Below are positions 33,562 to 41,548 of a stretch of 64,000 nucleotides of DNA, in pieces. Each line of letters starts with the position of its first letter. Position 1 is the stretch's first letter. Below the pieces are notes generated by a model. That model saw only the letters and a program-made list of their open reading frames with translations. It did not search any database and had not been told where the DNA came from. This DNA is from Bradyrhizobium sp. Tv2a-2 (GTDB taxonomy: Bacteria; Pseudomonadota; Alphaproteobacteria; Rhizobiales; Xanthobacteraceae), in the NCBI RefSeq assembly GCF_000472425.1, contig NZ_AXAI01000031.1, positions 1 to 64,000 on the forward strand, given 5' to 3'. The translations under genes were made by a program, and so were the position numbers.

Positions 33562-34464
33562 ATGTCTCTCGTCGCCACCCTGATCTGCAACCCTGCCAAC
33601 CCCGCGCTCGATTCCACCGTGGTCGACGGCGCGCTTGCCGTGCTGCCTTCGCCGGGCAAGCCGCAATGGCTGTTCGACGAGGTCGCGATCGACATTCCCT
33701 TCGAGAAGCCGCTCGAAGACCACAACCAGGTGCACGCCATCGAGGCGCGCCTGCGGGAGGCGCGCGGGGATCTCCCGATCGACATTGTCGTGCAGCCTAT
33801 CATCGCCCGGCGCAAGAGGCTTTTCCTGGCGGACATGGATTCCACCATGATCGGCCAGGAATGCATCGACGAGCTGGCCGATTTTGCCGGACTGAAGGCG
33901 CACGTCGCTGCCATCACTGAGCGCGCCATGCGCGGCGAGGTCGAGTTCGCGTCGGCGCTGCGCGAGCGCGTCGCGCTCCTGAAAGGTCTCCCCGTGAGCG
34001 TCGTCGACGAGGTCCTGGCAAAGCGCATCACCTTGACGCCGGGCGGGCGCGAGGTCGTCATGACCATGCGCGCGCATGGCGCCTATACCTGCCTGATCTC
34101 CGGCGGCTTCACGTTGTTCACCAATGCGATCGCTGCGAAGATCGGCTTCCAGGAGAACCGGGCCAACGAGCTCGTCGTGCACGACGGCAAGTTCACCGGC
34201 GAAGTCAGAGAGCCGATCCTGGGCCGCGAAACCAAGCTTGCGACGCTCATCGAGCTGACCGAGTCCTTCGAGCTCGACGAGATCGATACGCTCGTCGTCG
34301 GTGACGGCGCCAACGATCTCGGCATGATCCAGCAGGCGGGGCTCGGCGTCGCCTATCACGCCAAGCCTGCGGTCTCGGCGGCTGCCGCCGCGCGGATCGA
34401 TTACGGCGACCTCACAGCACTGCTCTACGCGCAGGGGTATCGGCGCGAGGAATTTGTTTCGTAG
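33562..34464 (+). CDS. serB: phosphoserine phosphatase
   Basis: A 300-residue HAD-family phosphatase, the last step of serine synthesis. The HAD motif I is LFLADMDSTMIGQECIDELAD with the nucleophile Asp followed by D-S-T. Motif II lies in CLISGGFTLFT, a Lys follows in GRETKLATLIEL, and motif III is VVGDGANDLGMIQQAGLGVAYHAKP. The N-terminal 80 residues form the ACT-like extension seen in long SerB proteins. The ATG at 33562 is head to head with miaA. Confidence 0.96.
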   Translation: MSLVATLICNPANPALDSTVVDGALAVLPSPGKPQWLFDEVAIDIPFEKPLEDHNQVHAIEARLREARGDLPIDIVVQPIIARRKRLFLADMDSTMIGQECIDELADFAGLKAHVAAITERAMRGEVEFASALRERVALLKGLPVSVVDEVLAKRITLTPGGREVVMTMRAHGAYTCLISGGFTLFTNAIAAKIGFQENRANELVVHDGKFTGEVREPILGRETKLATLIELTESFELDEIDTLVVGDGANDLGMIQQAGLGVAYHAKPAVSAAAAARIDYGDLTALLYAQGYRREEFVS

Positions 34465-34695
34465 CGCGCAACAAATGTTTCACGCTCGTTTCGAGGAAGC
34501 ATTGTTCGTGTATCGACCGACAAACGAAATAATCTGCTTCTTGTGCAAGCAGACCAATCGCGCCACATGGTCGACAATGACTCGTCAAACAGTCATGCTA
34601 TGGCATCGAACCTAGTCAGGTGAGGAAGAGTCCAAGGGGCCGAAAAGCGGCCGCGAGTGATGCGGTCGCAGCATCGCCACCCAAAGGATCTCTCC

Positions 34696-34989
34696 ATGTC
34701 ACGTCCCTCCGTTAAGCATCTTCTCATCACCACCGTTGCCGCCTTCGCCCTTCTGGAAGGCGCAGCTGCTGGAGCAGCAGAGCTTCCCGCATTCGAAGTG
34801 TCGTCCTTCCCGGCCACACCGGTCCAGGTTTCCGTATTGGGCTCGGCGGGTGTCCGGGAGCAGGCGGCAACGCCGACACTCACGCGCGACGACATGCCTG
34901 CTTCGCCGCATCAGCTTGCCGTACTGACCCCGCGCCATGGCACCGTCAGGGCCTCGAACGAGACCACGATCGGCGCGGCGCATAAATAA
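34696..34989 (+). CDS. small secreted hypothetical protein
   Basis: A 97-residue protein with a clear signal peptide (hydrophobic about 9-25, cleavage near AGAAE). The mature 70 residues are Pro/Ser/Thr/Val-rich (LPAFEVSSFPATPVQVSVLGSAGV...) without recognisable domain or Cys residues. AGGA lies nine bases before the ATG at 34696. It is probably a periplasmic or secreted protein of unknown role. It stands alone between serB and a dispersed repeat, and no operon partner is visible. Confidence 0.65.
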   Translation: MSRPSVKHLLITTVAAFALLEGAAAGAAELPAFEVSSFPATPVQVSVLGSAGVREQAATPTLTRDDMPASPHQLAVLTPRHGTVRASNETTIGAAHK

Positions 34990-35011
34990 CGATCTGCAGG
35001 CGATTCCTCAC

Positions 35012-35114
35012 TAAAGCATGATCCGGAAAAATGTGTAGCGGTTTTCCGAAAAGATCATGCGCGATCAAAAACCTAAAGCGCGATGACGATCCAACCAAAT
35101 CTCATCGCGCTTTA
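35012..35114. repeat. dispersed palindromic repeat, copy B (inverted relative to copy A)
   Basis: The same two-hairpin unit as at 20721-20821 but in the opposite orientation: TAAAGCATGATCCGG ... AAGATCATGC, then AAAGCGCGATGA ... TCATCGCGCTTTA. It begins 23 bases after the stop of the small secreted protein. Confidence 0.85.
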
Positions 35115-35133
35115 GGGAGCGCACCAAATGAAA

Positions 35134-35156
35134 CGGCCCGGGCTTGACCCGGGCCG
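35134..35156 (-). terminator. hairpin terminator downstream of the Do protease gene
   Basis: CGGCCCGGG and CCCGGGCCG pair perfectly around CTTGA. On the - strand it is followed by the moderately T-rich GTTTCATTT. A second nine-pair hairpin nearer the gene is listed separately. Confidence 0.55.
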
Positions 35157-35186
35157 CATCATTACAGGGCGCCTTGGTGAGGATGG

Positions 35187-35209
35187 ATCGCCGGGTCGAG
35201 CCCGGCGAT
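35187..35209 (-). terminator. hairpin directly after the Do protease gene
   Basis: ATCGCCGGG and CCCGGCGAT pair perfectly around a five-base loop, 15 bases downstream of the protease stop codon. There is no T-run, so it may stabilise the 3' end rather than terminate alone. Confidence 0.45.
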
Positions 35210-35224
35210 GATGATCTCACTTCG

Positions 35225-36715
35225 TCACTGCATGTTCAGCGCAACGAACCGCAACTCGCCGTCGCCGTTCGCGACCAGCAGCAGCACCGACTTCTTGCCG
35301 TCCTTCTTCAGCTGATCGATGCGCTTCTTGATGTCGGCGGCGCTCGAGACCGCTTCCTGCGCCACCTCGACGATGACATCGCCGGCGGACAGGCGCTTGT
35401 CGGCCGCATCGGACGCTCCGTCGACGCCGGTAATCAGCACGCCCTTGACGCCGTCCTTGATCTTGTACTTGCCGCGCAGGTCCTTGGAGAGCGTGGCAAG
35501 ATCGAGCCCGAGCGCCTTCTGCGTCACCGGCTTGTCGGGCGTCGCATCATCCTTCGGCCTCAGCGCCGCCTGCACCTTGTCGGTGTCCTCGAGCTTGCCG
35601 AGCGTGACGTGATGGGTTTCCTCCGCGCCCTTGCGGATGATGACGACGTCGACCTCCTTGCCGACCGCGGTGTCCGCAACCACGCGCGACAGGTCCTTCG
35701 GCTCCTTGATGTCGTGCCCGTCGAACTTGATCACGACGTCGCCGGGCTCGATGCCGGCAGGCTTCGCCGGCCCCTTGTCATCGACGCCAGCGATGAGCGC
35801 GCCCCGCGCCGGCTTGATGTTGAGGCTTTCGGCGATCTCGTCGGTGACGCCCTGAATCCGGACGCCGAGCCAGCCGCGGCGCAGTTCGCCGAACTGGCGC
35901 AGCTGATCCACCACACCCGCAACCGTCTTGGACGGCACGGCAAAGCCGATACCGATCGACCCGCCGGAGGGCGAGATGATCAGCGTGTTGACGCCGATGA
36001 CTTCGCCGTCGAGGTTGAACAGCGGGCCGCCCGAATTGCCGCGGTTGATGGCGGCGTCGGTCTGGATGTAGCTGTCATAGGGACCCGAGGAGATGTCGCG
36101 GTTCTTGGCCGAGACGATGCCCGCGGTCACGGTTCCGCCGAGGCTGAACGGGTTGCCGATCGCGATCACCCAATCACCCAACCTCAGCTTGTCGGAATCG
36201 CCGAACTTAACGGTGGTCAGCGGCCGGGGCGGCTTGAACTTCAAGACCGCGAGGTCGGTCTTCTTGTCGATGCCGACAATGTCCGCCTTGATCTTGGTGC
36301 CATCGTTCATGATCACATTGATCTCGTCGGCATCGGCAATGACGTGGTTGTTGGTGACGACGATGCCGGATTCATCGACGATGAAGCCGGAGCCGAGCGA
36401 GCTGGTCTTGTGCGGCTGCAGGTCGCCGCCGCCCTTGCCGCCCTTGCGGTTCTTGAAGAAGTCGTCGAAGAACTCCTCGAACGGCGAGCCGGGCGGCAGT
36501 TGCGGCACGGCGCCGCGGCCGTCGTTCTTGGCTTCGATGGTCTGCGAGGTCGAGATGTTGACCACCGCATCGATCACCTTCTCGGCGACGTCGGCGATAC
36601 CCTCGGGTCCCCGCGCGAAGGCCGGCTGTGAGGTCAGCACGGCCGCAGCGCCCAGGCAGACTGCAGCCACGAGCGGGCGCAGGCGATGGCTCAAGGCGGA
36701 TATCGCAGCGGTCAT
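35225..36715 (-). CDS. Do-family periplasmic serine protease (DegP/DegQ-like)
   Basis: A 496-residue HtrA-family protease with a signal peptide (about 15-34, cleavage after AFA). Catalytic triad: His in VTNNHVIA, Asp in KKTDLAVL, Ser in INRGNSGGPLFN. Two PDZ domains follow (about 280-370 and 395-490), the first with RRGWLGVRIQGV. A Gly/Lys-rich insert (KNRKGGKGGG) lies in the LA loop. It degrades or chaperones misfolded envelope proteins. The ATG at 36715 has GGAGAA upstream. It follows hflK-hflC-DUF2065 on the same strand, a common alphaproteobacterial order. Confidence 0.95.
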   Translation of the reverse strand: MTAAISALSHRLRPLVAAVCLGAAAVLTSQPAFARGPEGIADVAEKVIDAVVNISTSQTIEAKNDGRGAVPQLPPGSPFEEFFDDFFKNRKGGKGGGDLQPHKTSSLGSGFIVDESGIVVTNNHVIADADEINVIMNDGTKIKADIVGIDKKTDLAVLKFKPPRPLTTVKFGDSDKLRLGDWVIAIGNPFSLGGTVTAGIVSAKNRDISSGPYDSYIQTDAAINRGNSGGPLFNLDGEVIGVNTLIISPSGGSIGIGFAVPSKTVAGVVDQLRQFGELRRGWLGVRIQGVTDEIAESLNIKPARGALIAGVDDKGPAKPAGIEPGDVVIKFDGHDIKEPKDLSRVVADTAVGKEVDVVIIRKGAEETHHVTLGKLEDTDKVQAALRPKDDATPDKPVTQKALGLDLATLSKDLRGKYKIKDGVKGVLITGVDGASDAADKRLSAGDVIVEVAQEAVSSAADIKKRIDQLKKDGKKSVLLLVANGDGELRFVALNMQ

Positions 36716-36899
36716 ATAGATTTTCTCCAGGATCAAAACGACCAAATTCATTTGGTCCACACTGCGCCCGAACCGGGTCGCGGCGCAAGCAGTTCAGTGT
36801 CTTGCGGATTTAGCCGCTGAATAAGGGCTAGGTAATACGGCAAAATGCCGACGCCAGCCCCTCACGATCGCGTTCTTTTTCCGATCCGCTCCAAGCCCG

Positions 36900-36982
36900 T
36901 CGGTCCGGGATGGCGCGCAAGCCCCAGACCCGAAAACTTAAGATTCCGGGTCCGGCACCCCAGCGCATCGCGCCGGAAGTGA
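36900..36982. repeat. decayed REP-like element
   Basis: A degenerate relative of the CCGGAATGAC palindrome: CGGTCCGGGATGGCGCG at one end, AGATTCCGGGTCCGG in the middle and CGCGCCGGAAGTGAC at the other. The arms no longer match fully. Confidence 0.45.
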
Positions 36983-36990
36983 CTTGCAAG

Positions 36991-37197
36991 CTAGATCGGC
37001 CGCCGCACGGCCCAGATCACGATCAAGCCGATCACCGCCGATCCGATGCCGACCGCGCGCAGCAGGTTATCGGGGGTTGCGATGGCGCTTTTCATGGCCT
37101 TGCGCATCCAGGTCGGGCTGGCTGCGAACATCAGCCCTTCAATCACGAACAGGACGCCTACACCGATGAGGAAGTCGGCGAACGCAATGGACCTCAT
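36991..37197 (-). CDS. DUF2065 small membrane protein
   Basis: A 68-residue inner-membrane protein with two helices (about 8-27 and 46-63), starting MRSIAFADFLIGVGVLFVIEGLMFAASPTWMRKAM, the DUF2065 (YjeT-like) signature. The family is repeatedly found next to hflK and hflC, as here (97 bases downstream of hflC and upstream of the Do gene). Its function is unknown; association with the HflKC complex is inferred from position. Confidence 0.9.
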   Translation of the reverse strand: MRSIAFADFLIGVGVLFVIEGLMFAASPTWMRKAMKSAIATPDNLLRAVGIGSAVIGLIVIWAVRRPI

Positions 37198-37293
37198 CGG
37201 ACTGGAACCTCCCGTTTCATCTTACTTTCTTAAAGTAGCGGCGGCCCAAGCCAAGGCTTTGTGCCGCCGCTATCAACAACTGGTCGCCGCCAT

Positions 37294-38241
37294 TTACGGC
37301 CTTGGCGATGCGGGCGCCGCCTGGGGTGCCGACGCCTCCCCGGTGGTACCCTGTGGCGTCGTGCTTGCCGCTTTGCCCGACGGGCCGCCGAAGAAGCGGA
37401 AGAAGTCGGAATCCGGTGTCAGCAGGAAGCGGGTGTCGGTGCCCTTCAGCCCGATCTCATAGGCCGTCATGGAGCGGTAGAAGGCGAAGAAGTCAGGATC
37501 CTTGCCGTAGGCTTCCGCAAACAGCCGGTTGCGCTCGGCATCGCCCTCGCCGCGGGTCTTCTCGGCCTGGGACCTCGCCTCCGCCCGGATGATCTGCGCC
37601 TCGCGGTCGGCATTGGCGCGGATCTCCTGCGCTTTCTGCGCGCCTTGTGCACGGAACTCGGCCGCCTCGCGGGCGCGCTCGGTCTTCATGCGCTCATAGA
37701 CAGCCTGGCTGTTCTGCTCCGGCAGGTCGGCGCGGCGGATGCGCACGTCCACGACCTGGATGCCGTAGCCGTCGGCCTCGCGGTCGAGCTGGTCACGGAT
37801 CCGGCCCATCAGGGCCTCGCGCTCGTCGCGCACCACCTGGATGAAGGTGACCTCGCCGAGCACGCGCCGCAGGGCGGCGTTCAGAAGCGTGGTGAGCTGG
37901 ATGTTGGCGGCCTGGATCGAGCCGACACTCTGATAGAATTTCAGCGCGTCCTTGATGCGGTAGCGGGCGAAGGCGTCGACCACCAGCCTCTTCTGGTCGG
38001 AGGCGATGACCTCCTGCGAGGGATTCTCAAGATCGAGGATGCGCCTGTCGATCGGGATCACGGTGTCGGTGAACGGCACCTTGAAATGCAGCCCCGGCTC
38101 GGTGGCGATATCGACCGGGCGGCCGAACCGTACCACCAGCGCCTGCTCGGTCTGCTGCACGGTGAAGAGCGACGAATAGCCGACGATGATGGCGATCAGA
38201 ACCAGCAGCAGCACGATGATGCCTGTGACCGGGGACTTCAT
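37294..38241 (-). CDS. hflC: protease modulator HflC
   Basis: A 315-residue SPFH/prohibitin-domain protein with one N-terminal membrane helix (about 5-22). The SPFH core shows VQQTEQALVVRFGRPVDIATEPGLHFKVPF, DKRRL-like segments, and the helical REAAEFRAQGAQKAQEIRANADREAQIIRAEA coiled coil. With HflK it forms the large periplasm-facing ring that modulates FtsH. The C-terminus is a Gln/Ala/Pro tail. The ATG overlaps the hflK stop by four bases, so the two are coupled. Confidence 0.96.
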   Translation of the reverse strand: MKSPVTGIIVLLLVLIAIIVGYSSLFTVQQTEQALVVRFGRPVDIATEPGLHFKVPFTDTVIPIDRRILDLENPSQEVIASDQKRLVVDAFARYRIKDALKFYQSVGSIQAANIQLTTLLNAALRRVLGEVTFIQVVRDEREALMGRIRDQLDREADGYGIQVVDVRIRRADLPEQNSQAVYERMKTERAREAAEFRAQGAQKAQEIRANADREAQIIRAEARSQAEKTRGEGDAERNRLFAEAYGKDPDFFAFYRSMTAYEIGLKGTDTRFLLTPDSDFFRFFGGPSGKAASTTPQGTTGEASAPQAAPASPRP

Positions 38242-39392
38242 CGAGTTGCTCCACTCTGTTGCGGCAGCGAGCCGGTGGTCGCCGGCGGTTGCGGGCGGCG
38301 CGGCGCGAGCTCGCCGAGCGGCAGATAGGGCACGACGCCCTGCGTGCCGGCACCCTTGCCGTCAAGGACGAACTTCTCCGAGTTGCCGAAAATGCGTTCC
38401 ATGGTCTCGAGATAGATGCGCTCGCGCGTCACCTCCTTGGCCTTGACGTATTCGTCGTAGACTTTCAGGAAGCGCGCACTCTGACCCTTGGCCTCCGCGA
38501 TCGCCTGCTGCTTGTCGCCTTCGGCGGCCTGGGTGATCTGCGCGGCGCTGCCCCTGGCGTCGGGCACGACGCGGTTGGCATAGGTCTGCGCTTCGTTCTG
38601 CAATCGCTCGAGGTCGGCACGTGCGGCCTGAACGTCGCGGAAGGAGTCGATCACCTGCGCCGGCGGATCGACCTTCTGCATCTGCACCTGCGTGATCTGG
38701 ATACCCGAGCCGTAACTGTCGAGCGTTCGTTGCATCAATTGCTGCACCGCCTGCTCGATCGTGTTGCGCGCGCCGGTGAGGATCGGCTGGATGTTGGAAC
38801 GGCCGATCACCTCGCGCATCGCGCTTTCGGCGACCGCCTTCACGGTGCCGTCGGAATTCTGGATGTTGAAGAGATAGTCCGCGGCGCCCTTCGGCTTGAT
38901 GCGCCAGAGCACCGTAAAATCGACATCGACGATGTTCTCGTCGCCGGTCAGCATCAGGCTTTCCTCGGGCACGTCACGTATGGCGCGGCCGCGCCGGGAG
39001 GGATCTTCGATCAGCGTCATGCCGATGGAGGTCGTGTTGACGCGCAGCGCCTTCGGCAGCAGCACGGTCTCGATCGGATAAGGCAGATGATAATTCAAGC
39101 CCGGCTGCGCATCGCGGACGTATTTGCCGAAGCGCAGGACAATGCCGAGCTCTTCTGACTGCACGCGGAAGATGCCGGAAAGCAGCCAGACGGCGACGAT
39201 GCCGAGGATAATCAGGCCGATGCCGATGCCGCTGAAGAAACCGCCCGGCAGAAGCTGCTGCAGTCGGTCCTGGCCGCGGCGCAACAGGTCTTCCAGATCG
39301 GGCGGGCGGGGTCCGACGGGTTGCGGGCCCGAGCCCCACGGTCCCTTGGGACCCGAGCCCCAGGGGCCACCGCTCTGATTCTTCCACGGCAT
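38238..39392 (-). CDS. hflK: protease modulator HflK
   Basis: A 384-residue partner of HflC. A Gly/Pro-rich N-terminus (WGSGP repeats) leads to a membrane helix at about 55-77 (GIGIGLIILGIVAVWLLSGI) and an SPFH domain (ELGIVLRFGKYVRDAQPGLNYHLPYPIETVL). It continues through the long helix VVPDARGSAAQITQAAEGDKQQAIAEAKGQSARF. It is full length for HflK. It starts the hflK-hflC-DUF2065-Do set, about 170 bases downstream of folA on the same strand. Confidence 0.96.
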   Translation of the reverse strand: MPWKNQSGGPWGSGPKGPWGSGPQPVGPRPPDLEDLLRRGQDRLQQLLPGGFFSGIGIGLIILGIVAVWLLSGIFRVQSEELGIVLRFGKYVRDAQPGLNYHLPYPIETVLLPKALRVNTTSIGMTLIEDPSRRGRAIRDVPEESLMLTGDENIVDVDFTVLWRIKPKGAADYLFNIQNSDGTVKAVAESAMREVIGRSNIQPILTGARNTIEQAVQQLMQRTLDSYGSGIQITQVQMQKVDPPAQVIDSFRDVQAARADLERLQNEAQTYANRVVPDARGSAAQITQAAEGDKQQAIAEAKGQSARFLKVYDEYVKAKEVTRERIYLETMERIFGNSEKFVLDGKGAGTQGVVPYLPLGELAPRRPQPPATTGSLPQQSGATR

Positions 39393-39566
39393 TGGTTGCT
39401 CTCCTCCGCGGGACCGGAAACACGGTCCGATCTCGCCATACCGGCAGGCTTATAAGGGACGCCCCTCTCCCTTACAACGTAGGCCGCTTTGGGGCCCCCG
39501 TGGCTGCCTGTCGCAAGCAGCTATGCCTAAGGGGCTATTTGTCAATGCAAACATTGGCGAATGCGG

Positions 39567-40082
39567 TTAACACGCCGTCCTGCGCCGATAGGTCACAAAA
39601 GAGAACGCGGCGCTGTCGTCCGGCCCTGCCGGGTGGCGTTCGCGGCCGACCTCCTGCCACAGGGCCGCGTCGATCGGCGGAAAGCTTGTATCGCCCGCGG
39701 GGCTGACGTGCACCTCCGTGATCTCGAGGCGGTCGGCACCGGCCAGGAACTGGGCATAGATTTCCGCACCGCCGATGATCGCGATCTCGCGCGCGCCTCG
39801 CCGCAACGCATCGCCCTGCGCGACCAGGCGCGCGTCCTCGAACGAGGTCGTCACCACCGCACCGCTGGCACGATAGGTCGCATCACGCGTCAGCACGATG
39901 TTGGTGCGCCGAGGCAGCGGCCGCCGCGGAAACGACTCGAACGTCTTGCGCCCCATCACAATCGGCCGGCCGATCGTCATCGCCTTCAATCGCTGCAAGT
40001 CGCTTTTCAAGCGCCACGGGATCGTGTTGTCGGCGCCGATCACGCCGTTGTCTGCGACCGCAGCGATGAGCACGATCTCCAT
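39567..40082 (-). CDS. folA: dihydrofolate reductase
   Basis: A 171-residue type I DHFR: IVLIAAVADNGVIGADNTIPWRLKSDLQRLKAMT with the active-site region, PIVMGRKTFESFPRRPLPRRTNIVLTR for NADPH binding, and the IIGGAEIYAQFL segment. It regenerates tetrahydrofolate, needed because the thymidylate synthase encoded two genes upstream oxidises it. I chose the ATG at 40082; it lies just after the stop of the GNAT gene, and a longer version would overlap that gene. Confidence 0.96.
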   Translation of the reverse strand: MEIVLIAAVADNGVIGADNTIPWRLKSDLQRLKAMTIGRPIVMGRKTFESFPRRPLPRRTNIVLTRDATYRASGAVVTTSFEDARLVAQGDALRRGAREIAIIGGAEIYAQFLAGADRLEITEVHVSPAGDTSFPPIDAALWQEVGRERHPAGPDDSAAFSFVTYRRRTAC

Positions 40083-40086
40083 GATC

Positions 40087-40569
40087 TCAGGCTTTCGCTG
40101 CAAGCGCATCAAGCGCGGGTCCGGTGACGCGGCACAGCGTCCATTCCTCCATCAGGACGGCGCCGAGCGATTTGTAGAAGGCAATCGAAGGCTCGTTCCA
40201 GTCGAGCACCGCCCATTGCAGGCGGGCCCAGCCGTTCCCGACACATGTCCTCGCGAGATGCGCGAGCAGCGCCTTGCCAATGCCGTTGCCGCGAAACTGC
40301 GGGCGCACGAACAGATCCTCGAGATAGATGCCGAAACGGCCGGCGAAGGTAGAGCAATTGAGAAACCACACAGCGAAGCCCGCCACCTCGCCGTTCCACT
40401 CCGCGATCTCGCAGAACAGCCGTGGATTTTCCGAGAACAGCGCGTCGGCGATCATCGCCTCCGTCGCCTCGACCTCGTGCGAGAGCTTCTCATATTCGGC
40501 GAGCTCGCGGATCAGCGAGAACACCAGCGACACCTGGTCGGGACGCGCACGATAGATCGTGAGAGACAT
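40087..40569 (-). CDS. GNAT N-acetyltransferase (diamine acetyltransferase-like)
   Basis: A 160-residue GNAT. The acetyl-CoA loop is VRPQFRGNGIGKALLAHLA, preceded by the LEDLFV strand and followed by ARLQWAVLDWNEPSIAFYKSLGA. This resembles spermidine/diamine acetyltransferase (SSAT)-like proteins, which share IYLEDLFV and DWN-P-I-FY. The substrate is not certain. It lies between thyA and folA with gaps of fewer than 10 bases, so it is cotranscribed, though no metabolic link is evident. Confidence 0.9.
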   Translation of the reverse strand: MSLTIYRARPDQVSLVFSLIRELAEYEKLSHEVEATEAMIADALFSENPRLFCEIAEWNGEVAGFAVWFLNCSTFAGRFGIYLEDLFVRPQFRGNGIGKALLAHLARTCVGNGWARLQWAVLDWNEPSIAFYKSLGAVLMEEWTLCRVTGPALDALAAKA

Positions 40570-40577
40570 CCGCCCGC

Positions 40578-41372
40578 TCACACCGCGACTTCGGCCTTGA
40601 TATGCGGATGCGGATCGTAGCCTTCGAGCTTGAAGTCCTCGTAGCGGAAGCCGAAGACGTCCTTCACATCGGGATTGATCGTCATGGTCGGCAAGGTTCG
40701 CGTCGGCCGGGTCAATTGCAGGCGCGCCTGCTCCAGGTGATTGGAATAGAGATGCGCATCGCCCAGCGAGTGGACGAAGTCGCCGGGCTTGAGCCCCGTG
40801 ACCTGCGCAACCATCATGGTGAGCAGCGCGTAGGACGCGATATTGAAGGGCACGCCCAGAAACACGTCGCCGGAGCGCTGATAGAGCTGGCAGGAGAGCT
40901 TGCCATTGGCGACATAGAACTGGAACAGGCAGTGGCATGGCGGCAGCGCCATTTTGTCGACTTCGGCCGGATTCCAGGCCGAGACAATCAGCCGCCGCGA
41001 GTCCGGGTTTTTCTTGATCATCTCGACGACATTGGCGATCTGGTCGATCTGGCGGCCGTCCGGCGCCGGCCAGGAGCGCCACTGCGAGCCATAGACCGGG
41101 CCGAGATCCCCGTTCTCGTCGGCCCATTCGTCCCAGATGGTGACGCCGTGCTCCTGCAGATATTTGATGTTGGTGTCGCCTTTGAGGAACCAGAGCAGCT
41201 CATGCACGATCGCCTTCAGCGGCAGGCGTTTCGTCGTGGACATCGGAAAGCCGGCCGACAGGTTGAAGCGCATCTGATGGCCGAAGATCGACAGCGTGCC
41301 GGTCCCGGTGCGGTCGTGCTTCTCCACGCCGTCAGACAGGATGCGCTCGAGCAGGTCGTGATACTGGTTCAT
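40578..41372 (-). CDS. thyA: thymidylate synthase
   Basis: A 264-residue ThyA, methylating dUMP with methylenetetrahydrofolate. It shows YHDLLERILSDGVEKHDRTGTGTLSIFG, the RLPLKAIVHELLWFLKGDTN segment, the catalytic Cys in ALPPCHCLFQFYV, RSGDVFLGVPFNIASYALL and the late DAHLYSNHLEQ motif. Length equals that of E. coli ThyA. It heads the thyA-GNAT-folA run. The window contains no thyX. Confidence 0.98.
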   Translation of the reverse strand: MNQYHDLLERILSDGVEKHDRTGTGTLSIFGHQMRFNLSAGFPMSTTKRLPLKAIVHELLWFLKGDTNIKYLQEHGVTIWDEWADENGDLGPVYGSQWRSWPAPDGRQIDQIANVVEMIKKNPDSRRLIVSAWNPAEVDKMALPPCHCLFQFYVANGKLSCQLYQRSGDVFLGVPFNIASYALLTMMVAQVTGLKPGDFVHSLGDAHLYSNHLEQARLQLTRPTRTLPTMTINPDVKDVFGFRYEDFKLEGYDPHPHIKAEVAV

Positions 41373-41493
41373 GGCGTCGGCGTGCCTTTACGAAAGACGG
41401 CGAATTTATCGGCGGTAAGCCGCCTCTGCGAGCCGTGATTCGGCCGTTTCGGGCAATTATACCCGGAAAAATGATGCTCCGGCGGCAAACAGC

Positions 41494-41519
41494 AAGGGCG
41501 GAACTCGCGTTCCGCCCTT
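41494..41519 (-). terminator. terminator downstream of tctA
   Basis: AAGGGCGGAAC and GTTCCGCCCTT form an 11-pair stem with a four-base loop, 30 bases after the tctA stop. On the - strand a TTGCTGTTTG tract follows. It also separates tctA from thyA, which is transcribed in the same direction further on. Confidence 0.65.
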
Positions 41520-41548
41520 CAAATCAGCCCGTATCTTGACTGGCCGCC

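Noticed and set aside
34465..34695. Possible small RNA between serB and the small secreted gene
   Set aside because: Some short GC arms (for example GGCCG-AAAAG-CGGCC) occur, but there is no promoter-terminator pair, so a separate RNA gene is not supported.
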